From CAZYSK01 sp964649415 (GTDB lineage Bacteria > Chloroflexota > Anaerolineae > B4-G1), in assembly GCA_964649415.1 (NCBI GenBank), contig CAZYSK010000011.1:1-64000 (forward strand): a stretch of DNA of 64,000 nt, written 5' to 3'. Both the position numbers and the translations under genes were made by a program. Below are positions 9,423-19,055 of the stretch, one piece after another (within the stretch, counting starts at the first letter, position 1; each line of letters starts with the position of its first letter). The notes beneath the pieces were generated by a model. It had not been told where the DNA came from, ran no database searches, and saw only the letters and a list, made by a program, of their open reading frames with translations.

Positions 9423-9536
9423 GCGTTACTCTCAGGTGGGACGCACTTCCTGGCTCGAAAACAGCGTTTGTAAGTCCTGGAAGTCGAATTCTCGAACGAA
9501 AACCAAGTGCGTCCCACCTTGGCTGAGTAGTAACGC
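9423..9536. repeat. Palindromic element of about 114 bp, MITE/REP-like
   Basis: The outer arms are GCGTTACT at 9423-9430 and AGTAACGC at 9529-9536. Inside them lies a perfect 15-bp inverted repeat, AGGTGGGACGCACTT (9434-9448) with AAGTGCGTCCCACCT (9505-9519). The 56-nt centre contains further partial self-complementarity (CTCGAAAAC against GAATTCTCGAACG). It has no transposase and could fold into one long hairpin. A non-autonomous mobile element or a palindromic repeat is likely. It sits between the stop-interrupted reading frame at 9261-9422 and the radical SAM promoter. Confidence 0.55.
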
Positions 9537-9551
9537 CAACGCGCGGGATAC

Positions 9552-9580
9552 TTGCACGAGTGAGCAGGGCAAGGTAGAAT
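9552..9580 (+). promoter_or_regulatory. Promoter giving a nearly leaderless radical SAM mRNA
   Basis: TTGCAC (9552-9557), 17-nt spacer, TAGAAT (9575-9580). The ATG at 9591 begins only 10 nt after the -10 box, so transcription would start within a few bases of the start codon. No clear Shine-Dalgarno is seen, consistent with a leaderless or very short-leader transcript. Confidence 0.5.
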
Positions 9581-9590
9581 TGGCCCCATC

Positions 9591-12203
9591 ATGGAGCCAG
9601 TTGCGGACCAGATCAGAGAGCTGAGGCAGTTCGACCGATTCCTTCCTCTCGACAATCCCACGTTCAACAACCGCCGGATTGGAACAATCCGCAAGTTCCG
9701 AGACGCTGGGTACCGGGTCTTGATCGTCAGGTTGTCGCCGTTCCGTGACGTGGATCGCTCGATACCCCATCTGTTCCTGTTTCAAGAGGTGCGTCGCGCA
9801 CTGCCAGACGCGTTCATTGATCTGGCGTTCTTCCCCGCCACCTCGGAGAGGGCAGCACTTGAACGAGCGGGCGTTGCGCCCCTCATCGGCACCCAGTCGC
9901 TGCGGACGGCGGAGGACTTCGACCTGGTGTTGATCTCCAACGCCTACGTGCTCGAGCTGATCAACCTGCCCTACCTGCTCATCCGTTCAGGGATACCCCT
10001 CTTCTGCACCCAACGCGGGCCGGAGTGGCCCATCTTGATTCTCGGTGGGTCCAACAGCATGGCCACTCAGTCCATCATCCAGGAGGACGGTGACAGCCTG
10101 GTCGACGGTATCTTCTTCGGCGAGGGAGAGGGGCTGGTCGGACACGTAGCGCGCCTGCTACGAGACGATCGTGGTGCAGACAAGAAGAAGGCGTTGGCTC
10201 GGGCCGCGGCCCAGGTGCCAGGGCTCTGGGTCGCGGGGGCGTTCCACACCACCGCGAAGGCAGTATGCAGGCCACAGCCACAGTTTTTGCCGACGGAATA
10301 CCCCATCCTGAACAGCCCCGAGGTCCACGCCGCCAACCTCCAGATCAACTACGGTTGCCCGGCCTTCTGCAACTTCTGCTTCGAAGGATACGACCGCAAA
10401 CCGTATCGCGAGCTTCCTTTGTCCGACATACTGGCCGCCGCTGGCGAGATCAAGCTGGCGCAGGGCGTCGAGGAACTGAACCTGTACAGCTTCAATTTCA
10501 ACACCCACAGCGACATCCTGGAGATGCTGCTAGCGTTGCATCAACTCTTCGACCGGGTGAGCTTCAAGAGCCAGCGGCTGGACGTTCTGCAACACACCGG
10601 AAGCCTGCTCGAGGCCGAGGTCGAGGCAGACAAGCGGGAGTTCACGCTGGGTATTGAGGGCATCAGCGAGCGTCTGCGCACGTGGCTACACAAGAGTCTG
10701 GCCACCGAGGACGTCACCGGCCTGCTGGAGCGGCTTCTCGGGCTCAAGGTACGCCGGGTGAAGCTCTTCTACATCCTGACCGGCTACGAAACCGCCGACG
10801 ACATGGCTGAGTTCCGGCATTTCGTCAAGTGGCTCAAGGAGGCGCGCCGGTCGCGCAACCGCCACGTGCGCGTGGTCTTCAGTTTCGGGCTGCTGGTCCG
10901 CCAGCCGCGCACGCCGCTGCAGTACGACCGGCTCTTTCTCGACGAGCAAGATTGGCGGCCACTGATCGGCCAGGCAAAATCGGCATGCGAGACGAACGGG
11001 TTCGAGTTCCGCATGGCGTTCGACTGGCCAACCTATTGCGCCAACCAGGTATTGGCCATGGGCGGCTACTGGCTGCTGGAGCCGCTCGTGGCCCTGGCCC
11101 AACAAGGATACTTCTTCGACGGCACGCTGCCGGCGGCCTATTGGGACGCGCTCAAAGGGCAAATCCAGCGGGCAGGGCAATGGAGCGATACGTTCATGGG
11201 CAAGAAGGACGCTGACTACCCCTTCGCGCTGGAGTTTGTCGAGACGAACGTCTCGGCCGAGTTCCTGTACAATCAGTACAGGGAGGCACAGGCTGGCGTG
11301 GACAGCGGCTATTGCCTGGGGAACCGCGCCGACAACCGTGCATCCGCGCAGGTTGGCCGTTGCCTGGGATGCGGAGCCTGCGTGGAAGAGCAGCAGCGGC
11401 GAGCGATCACGCAGCACCACGTCCGCCAGCCGGAGAGTGAATCATACATGGCACGCCTGCGAGACGTGATGGTCCGAAAGCGGCGTCTGCAACCGGTGCA
11501 CGTTCTGGTGCGCCTCGATCCACGGCTAGGCTGGGTGCTGCCCGAGTTCCTCAACGCTCTCGTGTTCCGCGAGATCCTCACACGCCACCCTGAACTGGTG
11601 GACAACCTCCTCGCCGTGCGGGAGGATCTGTTCGCGCTCAAGCCCAACAACCAGCGTTTTCCCATGATGGGCGGAGAGACGGTGTTCGCGCTGAGGGCCT
11701 GGAACACCGAGGCGCTGGAAGCCGCGCTTGCTCGCGGCAGACACGGTGAGCGTCCGGGCTCTGAAGCAGGCAGCATCCAGATCCTGGGACCAGCCGAGGG
11801 GTTCACTCCCGGCACGTTCGCCAGGCTGCGTCTGGACGTGTACCTGCCGGGCGACTACTTCCCGGAGCCACGAGTCCGTCTAGAGGAGCATCTGCGCTCC
11901 GCGTACCTGCGCTACTCGCTGAGACGGGAGGAGACAGCCCTGGACCGCGGCCATCCTGGCCGCACTACCGATGCCCGCACTATCCGCTATCGCTTCGACC
12001 TGCCCAAGGCGGCGCTCAAGAAGAAGATCCTGTTTGGCGGATTCTTCGAGCCCCAGACGAGCAGCGGAACCGGCACCCAGGGCGGGTTCTACGCCAGCCT
12101 GGACGTGGGGCCCAAGTTCGACCTGCTTGCGTTCTTGGGCTCTTTCGCCGGCGACGGGCACGCCCATCACGCGTGCATCCAGGCCTTGGATATACGGTGG
12201 TAA
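9591..12203 (+). CDS. B12-binding-like radical SAM protein with C-terminal Cys cluster
   Basis: 870 residues. Residues about 20-200 resemble the vitamin-B12-binding-like domain that precedes many radical SAM cores (ILGGSNSMATQ, DGIFFGEGE). The radical SAM core follows at about 245-470, with the 4Fe-4S/SAM motif CPAFCNFC (Cx3Cx2C) near residue 258 and ELNLYSFNFNTHSD, FTLGIEGISER and VKLFYILTGYET as barrel strands. Near residues 565-602 lies a second cysteine set (GYCLGNRA... GRCLGCGACVEEQ), which could bind an auxiliary cluster or zinc. The last 250 residues are unassigned, with some flavour of the DUF2344 proteins that accompany TIGR03960 enzymes. Substrate unknown. Distinct from the TIGR03960-like gene at 30297. 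Followed after 21 nt by a zinc-ribbon gene, so probably an operon. Confidence 0.75.
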   Translation: MEPVADQIRELRQFDRFLPLDNPTFNNRRIGTIRKFRDAGYRVLIVRLSPFRDVDRSIPHLFLFQEVRRALPDAFIDLAFFPATSERAALERAGVAPLIGTQSLRTAEDFDLVLISNAYVLELINLPYLLIRSGIPLFCTQRGPEWPILILGGSNSMATQSIIQEDGDSLVDGIFFGEGEGLVGHVARLLRDDRGADKKKALARAAAQVPGLWVAGAFHTTAKAVCRPQPQFLPTEYPILNSPEVHAANLQINYGCPAFCNFCFEGYDRKPYRELPLSDILAAAGEIKLAQGVEELNLYSFNFNTHSDILEMLLALHQLFDRVSFKSQRLDVLQHTGSLLEAEVEADKREFTLGIEGISERLRTWLHKSLATEDVTGLLERLLGLKVRRVKLFYILTGYETADDMAEFRHFVKWLKEARRSRNRHVRVVFSFGLLVRQPRTPLQYDRLFLDEQDWRPLIGQAKSACETNGFEFRMAFDWPTYCANQVLAMGGYWLLEPLVALAQQGYFFDGTLPAAYWDALKGQIQRAGQWSDTFMGKKDADYPFALEFVETNVSAEFLYNQYREAQAGVDSGYCLGNRADNRASAQVGRCLGCGACVEEQQRRAITQHHVRQPESESYMARLRDVMVRKRRLQPVHVLVRLDPRLGWVLPEFLNALVFREILTRHPELVDNLLAVREDLFALKPNNQRFPMMGGETVFALRAWNTEALEAALARGRHGERPGSEAGSIQILGPAEGFTPGTFARLRLDVYLPGDYFPEPRVRLEEHLRSAYLRYSLRREETALDRGHPGRTTDARTIRYRFDLPKAALKKKILFGGFFEPQTSSGTGTQGGFYASLDVGPKFDLLAFLGSFAGDGHAHHACIQALDIRW

Positions 12204-12224
12204 CGTACGGACGGGGAAAAGCGC

Positions 12225-12482
12225 ATGGCTCACGGTCGCGTCATCAAGGTCGAATGCCGGTGTGGACGGCTCCTATTCAAGTACTTCAAGGCCGGGAGGG
12301 GACGCCTGATCAAGTGCTACCTGGACGAGATCGTGAAGGACTACGTGGGCGTCTCAGGCATATCTGAGGATGCTCACCCGACGTGCCCCGGCTGTGGAAA
12401 GGAAATCGGAGCGCTGAGAATCATCCACGGGCGACCCGCGTTGAAGCTCAACCAGGGCACGGTGAAGGAAACGAGAACATAG
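12225..12482 (+). CDS. Small zinc-ribbon protein
   Basis: 85 residues starting MAHGRVIKVE, with GGGGA 7 nt upstream of the ATG. Two cysteine pairs, CRCG (residues 11-14) and CPGCG near residue 54, make a zinc-ribbon likely; a further Cys lies near 31. The protein is basic and soluble. It follows the radical SAM gene by 21 nt and may be its partner or a nucleic-acid-binding accessory. No family name recognised. Confidence 0.65.
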   Translation: MAHGRVIKVECRCGRLLFKYFKAGRGRLIKCYLDEIVKDYVGVSGISEDAHPTCPGCGKEIGALRIIHGRPALKLNQGTVKETRT

Positions 12483-12518
12483 TATGATCCAACCATATCA
12501 CATTCAGGAGGCAATACA

Positions 12519-12860
12519 GTGAAGAAAGCGCATTACAGGGAGATTCCGGCTGCGTCGGTGAGCGAAGAAGGCGCCTCCGGCGTCACCGTCAGATGGGTCA
12601 TCTCCAAGCAGGACGGAGCGCCCACCTTCTCGATGCGGGTGTTCGAAGTCGAACCCGGCGGCTACACTCCACACCACAACCACCCGTGGGAACACGAGAT
12701 ATTCATCCTGGAGGGCGAGGGAGCCCTGGTCCAAGGGGAGAAGCAGACCCCCTTCTCCAAGGGCGACGTGATCTACATGCCACCGGATGAACAGCACCAG
12801 ATAAGAAACACGTCTGCCGAGAACCTGGAGTTCATCTGTCTCATTCCCAATCCAGAGTAG
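12519..12860 (+). CDS. Single-domain cupin protein
   Basis: 113 residues with a GTG start after AGGAGG (8-nt spacing). It shows the cupin motif 1, HHNHPWEHEIFILEGEG, with the metal ligands H, H and E, and motif 2, PPDEQHQIRN. It is a typical small Cupin_2 beta-barrel that would bind one divalent metal. These proteins serve as isomerases, dioxygenases or small-molecule sensors, so the substrate cannot be told. It is followed by a hairpin and a convergent gene. Confidence 0.85.
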   Translation: MKKAHYREIPAASVSEEGASGVTVRWVISKQDGAPTFSMRVFEVEPGGYTPHHNHPWEHEIFILEGEGALVQGEKQTPFSKGDVIYMPPDEQHQIRNTSAENLEFICLIPNPE

Positions 12861-12866
12861 AAGAGA

Positions 12867-12900
12867 AGACCTGACAGGTTTTCCGAAACCTGTCAGGTCT
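12867..12900. terminator. Perfect 15-bp hairpin between convergent genes
   Basis: AGACCTGACAGGTTT (12867-12881), loop TCCG, then its exact complement (12886-12900). It lies between the cupin stop and the convergent hydrolase stop, so it could terminate both directions, although no T-run follows. From memory, the GACCTGACAGGTTT palindrome is a frequent dispersed repeat in Chloroflexota-type genomes, so it may also be a repeat element co-opted as a terminator. Confidence 0.6.
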
Positions 12901-12913
12901 CCAGGTCTCTACC

Positions 12914-13537
12914 TCAGCGTACCCAGGGGTTGGTGCGTTTCTCGTGTCCCACCGTCGTCTTTGGGCCGTGACCGGGATACAAGACCGTGTCATCGGGTAG
13001 GGTGAACAGAACCTGGCGGATGGAGCGCAGCAGCGTGTCCCGCGCACCACCCGGCAGGTCTGTGCGCCCCACCCCTTCGGCGAAGAGCAAATCGCCGTCG
13101 AAGGCCACGCCCTCCTCCTCCAGGTAGAACGTCACCCCACCGGGTGAGTGGCCCGGGGTGTGCAGTACTTGCAGGCGCAGCGTGCCCACTTCCAGCATCT
13201 GTCCGTCTTCGAGCTCTACGTCTGGCGCGGGACTCTCCGCGACCGACACGCCGAACCAGGCCGCGCCGCCCTGGGCCTGCAAGATCGGCAGTTCCGCCGG
13301 ATGGAGCGCCAGTGGAGCACCAGTGGCAGCCACGATGGCCGCGTTGGCTCCCATGTGATCGAAGTGGCAGTGCGTGTTGAGGACGTAGCAGATGGACAGC
13401 CCGCTATCCTCAATCACCTTGAGGATGCGCTTGGGATGCCCGCCCGGGTCAATCACAACTCCCTGGTTTGTCTGCTCACAGCCGAGCACGTAGCAATTGG
13501 TCTGCGTGATACCGACGTGGACAGTTTGAATAACCAC
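12914..13537 (-). CDS. Metallo-beta-lactamase-fold hydrolase, glyoxalase II-like
   Basis: 207 residues, GTG start with GGAGGGGG upstream. It has the metal-binding motif THCHFDHMGAN (HxHxDH, residues about 56-62), a later H in LHTPGHSPGGV, D in VAFDGDLLF and H in LYPGHGPKT, which is the full set of dinuclear ligands. The length and ligand pattern fit the short hydroxyacylglutathione-hydrolase-like (YcbL) group. Probable role: cytosolic thioester or related hydrolysis. It lies 14 nt downstream of the nuclease-like gene, so probably co-transcribed. Confidence 0.85.
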   Translation of the reverse strand: MVIQTVHVGITQTNCYVLGCEQTNQGVVIDPGGHPKRILKVIEDSGLSICYVLNTHCHFDHMGANAAIVAATGAPLALHPAELPILQAQGGAAWFGVSVAESPAPDVELEDGQMLEVGTLRLQVLHTPGHSPGGVTFYLEEEGVAFDGDLLFAEGVGRTDLPGGARDTLLRSIRQVLFTLPDDTVLYPGHGPKTTVGHEKRTNPWVR

Positions 13538-13551
13538 GTTACCCCCTCCGT

Positions 13552-14298
13552 TCAGTCTACACGCCCTCCCCGTAGGCCGGCTCTGGTATACACAATGGCG
13601 TTGCCCCGTTTCGCCACCGCTTCAATGACGCCCGTCTCGCGCAGGCAATAGGCCATCTGCTGGGCCAGCCGGCGGCGACAGCCCATCGCATGGGCCAGGT
13701 CTGCCGTCGTCCACGGCCCAGCTAACGCCTCGGGAATGAGCGTGGCCAGGTCGCCAGGCGATTCGAAGACCCGGCGACCCACCACATCCAGCAGCCTCCG
13801 CTCGTGCGTCACCCAGCCGCGCCTCCGCCAGGCGCGCTTCGGGTCGTGACGGCGAAGTTCCTCCTCCTGGATCAGCATCACCTCCAGTGAGAAGTGCGGA
13901 TGCGACAGCAGGCAAGGGAAGCTCACCAACTCACTAAAGATCTGCCCGAACGTACCCCGTTTGGGCGACTTGCGACGGCTCAGCTGGCGATCTCCATGCC
14001 GCGCCAGCTTGACGATCCACTTCTCCTGCGCGACCGGATACACGAGCCGCACGGGATGGCTGGCGGTCAGCGCGTTCATTTTCCGCTTGATCGCCGAGAA
14101 GCTGCCGGTCTGAATCTCGACCAGCAGTTCGTCCCGCACGATATCCACGATGAAGCCGTCCACAGGGACCTCAAGCCGGTCACCTGGGCGCGCGTACCAC
14201 GCCTTCAGCGCAGCGTGCAAGGGCTTCTCATTCAGCGTGCCGATTTCGTGCCTCTTGTCCTGCGATTCCTTGGACACCACACATCCCTGTTCAGACAT
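13552..14298 (-). CDS. Putative PD-(D/E)XK nuclease-like protein with winged-helix tail
   Basis: The start is the ATG at 14296-14298, which overlaps the upstream stop by 8 nt, giving 248 residues. Residues about 25-105 contain LEVPVDGFIVDIVRDELLVE and then IQTGSFSAIKRKM. The D-x-n-(E)xQ arrangement after a beta-hairpin resembles a PD-(D/E)XK nuclease core with Q replacing the usual K; this is inference from pattern only. The C-terminal part (about 150-245) has WTTADLAHAMGCRRRLAQQM and then CLRETGVIEAVAKRG, a winged-helix DNA-binding look. No named family recognised. Translationally coupled to the phosphoesterase-PHP protein upstream. Confidence 0.6.
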   Translation of the reverse strand: MSEQGCVVSKESQDKRHEIGTLNEKPLHAALKAWYARPGDRLEVPVDGFIVDIVRDELLVEIQTGSFSAIKRKMNALTASHPVRLVYPVAQEKWIVKLARHGDRQLSRRKSPKRGTFGQIFSELVSFPCLLSHPHFSLEVMLIQEEELRRHDPKRAWRRRGWVTHERRLLDVVGRRVFESPGDLATLIPEALAGPWTTADLAHAMGCRRRLAQQMAYCLRETGVIEAVAKRGNAIVYTRAGLRGGRVD

Positions 14299-15853
14299 CG
14301 CCAGACCTGGCAGGTTGTGGATACCGCTCCCCGCCCGGTCGATAGAGCACGCCCGGCAGATCCGCATCGCGAACCCCAATCTGTCGCAGCAGACGCAGAT
14401 GCGGAGCCAGTTCACCGACCTCGGCCAGGTCGTGAGAGTCCGTGCCCAGTGCGATCTTGACGCCACGGGAGAGGCACTCCTCAACGAAACGGGGATCGGG
14501 CGTCTCGACCCCACAGGCACTGGTCGTGCGTCCGTGGAAATTCACCTCTGCTGCAACGCCACTCTGGAAGAGCATGTCGGCGACAGTCTTATACAGATGA
14601 AGCGGCGACCCCAGCCCAGAGTGGACGAAGAAGCGGAAGGGATGCCCCAGCACCTGGATTGGCTGCGCCAGCAGCCCCTCGACCTCGCGCAGGAACAGGG
14701 TCTCGAACTCGGACGTGCTCGTGCGCCCCTTCTCGAAACCCGGGATCCGGTGAATGGCGCCGACCAGCAGGTCCCAACCCTCCCGATCCTCCTCGGCCAG
14801 CAGCAGACTGCCATCCGCGCGGAGATCCACCTCCAGTCCCACGCGCACGTAGCCATCGCGCAGCTTTTCGGCGAACTTCCGATATGCAGGCATCCGTCCT
14901 CGGCCACTTGTCCAGGCTCTGCGAGCGAGAGCGAGGTCGGTCTGCCAGCGGTAGCTCCAGGCATCGTCCCGGTCGAAGTAGAGCTGGAACGCGTGCTCGA
15001 TGAGGCACAGGCCGTGGATACCCATAGCTCTTGAGATCTCGACGTTCCGCTCAGCCACGACAGTGGTCCCACAGTACGCATACTCGGTATGGCAATGCAC
15101 GTCTACCAGTCCCGGCGTATCCAGCCTGAGTGCGTGCTCCTGCACCTGGTCCACCTCGCGGCCCCTCAGGCGCACGTGCACGAAGCGGAACGGGCTATCG
15201 CATGCAGCCGGGACGCTACAGCACACCACGTTCCCCCTTCGATGGGCGGCCTGCCCGGCGTGATAGTGGCCGCTGAGCGACAGAATCACGCCAGCATCCT
15301 CGTAGCCGGACAAGACCGCATCGGCATTCGCCAGTACGTACGGGTAATCGCTCGCGATGGGCGGGTGCAAAGGGTTGTGTTGGAGAGCCACCAAGGGCAA
15401 TCCGGGCCGCTGCGAAGCCACGTCACCAGGCAACCTGAGGCCATCCGGGGGCCTGGTCGCCAGATTCCCCTCGCCGAACTCGTCGCGGAATAGCATAAAC
15501 CCATACCCACCGAACTCGTGCAGGCCCGGCGTGCAGTCGAAGACCTCGGCGAAGCGCTCGGGATCGCCGTCGTGATTGCCAGGGACAGCCAGAAAGGGGA
15601 GACCGGACTCCCGCGCTGCGTTGACCACGGCCAGCAGCGCCTCCTCCGCTCCGTCGGCCTCACCATCTTCCACGACGTCTCCCAGTATGATCAGAAGGTC
15701 TGGACTGATCCCCTCGTGCCGCAATCGCTGTAGGGCCTTGTGCAACAGCAGCGGGCCGAAGAAACACCCGCGCTCCTCAGCAACGCAGGTGTGATTCCAG
15801 GCTTGGGTATGCAGGTCGGAGATAACGAGGATGTCGAGTGCAGTATCGGGCAT
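14291..15853 (-). CDS. Fusion of calcineurin-like phosphoesterase and PHP-domain hydrolase
   Basis: 520 residues with AGGA 9 nt before the ATG. Residues 1-260 are a metallophosphoesterase: DLH (residues 12-14), GDVVEDG, GNHDGDPERF, and a late SGHYHAG. Residues about 265-510 are a PHP-type phosphoesterase: DVHCHTEYAYCG (the first HxH), LIEHAFQLYFDRDD, GLEVDLRADG, GHPFRFFVHSG and a closing GTDSHD. Both metal sites look intact. PHP domains of this length resemble histidinol-phosphatase and polymerase-associated types. Having two different phosphoesterase folds in one chain, followed immediately by a nuclease-like gene, suggests nucleotide or nucleic-acid 3'/5'-phosphate processing, but this is unproven. 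Confidence 0.8.
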   Translation of the reverse strand: MPDTALDILVISDLHTQAWNHTCVAEERGCFFGPLLLHKALQRLRHEGISPDLLIILGDVVEDGEADGAEEALLAVVNAARESGLPFLAVPGNHDGDPERFAEVFDCTPGLHEFGGYGFMLFRDEFGEGNLATRPPDGLRLPGDVASQRPGLPLVALQHNPLHPPIASDYPYVLANADAVLSGYEDAGVILSLSGHYHAGQAAHRRGNVVCCSVPAACDSPFRFVHVRLRGREVDQVQEHALRLDTPGLVDVHCHTEYAYCGTTVVAERNVEISRAMGIHGLCLIEHAFQLYFDRDDAWSYRWQTDLALARRAWTSGRGRMPAYRKFAEKLRDGYVRVGLEVDLRADGSLLLAEEDREGWDLLVGAIHRIPGFEKGRTSTSEFETLFLREVEGLLAQPIQVLGHPFRFFVHSGLGSPLHLYKTVADMLFQSGVAAEVNFHGRTTSACGVETPDPRFVEECLSRGVKIALGTDSHDLAEVGELAPHLRLLRQIGVRDADLPGVLYRPGGERYPQPARSGDV

Positions 15854-15947
15854 TTAGGTCCTTTCGCAATCGCGTGTTGGTCACCCCCTCACGGATCAGA
15901 GGAACAACCATAGCCAAAGTAAGTGGATTATAGCAAATACCCCCGCT

Positions 15948-15975
15948 TTGTCCAACCCTCAATATGTGCTACAAT
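15948..15975 (+). promoter_or_regulatory. Promoter upstream of uvrA
   Basis: TTGTCC (15948-15953), 16-nt spacer, TACAAT (15970-15975), about 60 nt before the TTG start of uvrA. No LexA-like box was recognised around it. Confidence 0.5.
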
Positions 15976-16037
15976 GTGGTTTCGCTATGATGGAAACGGC
16001 GCTCCGGCGGATTGCTGGACGGATATAGAGGTAAACA

Positions 16038-19001
<2,964 letters not shown>

Positions 19002-19055
19002 AACTCGGTCGCGTCGCGCGTTGCATAGCTTTGGCTGTACGAATAGGAGGCTGCG

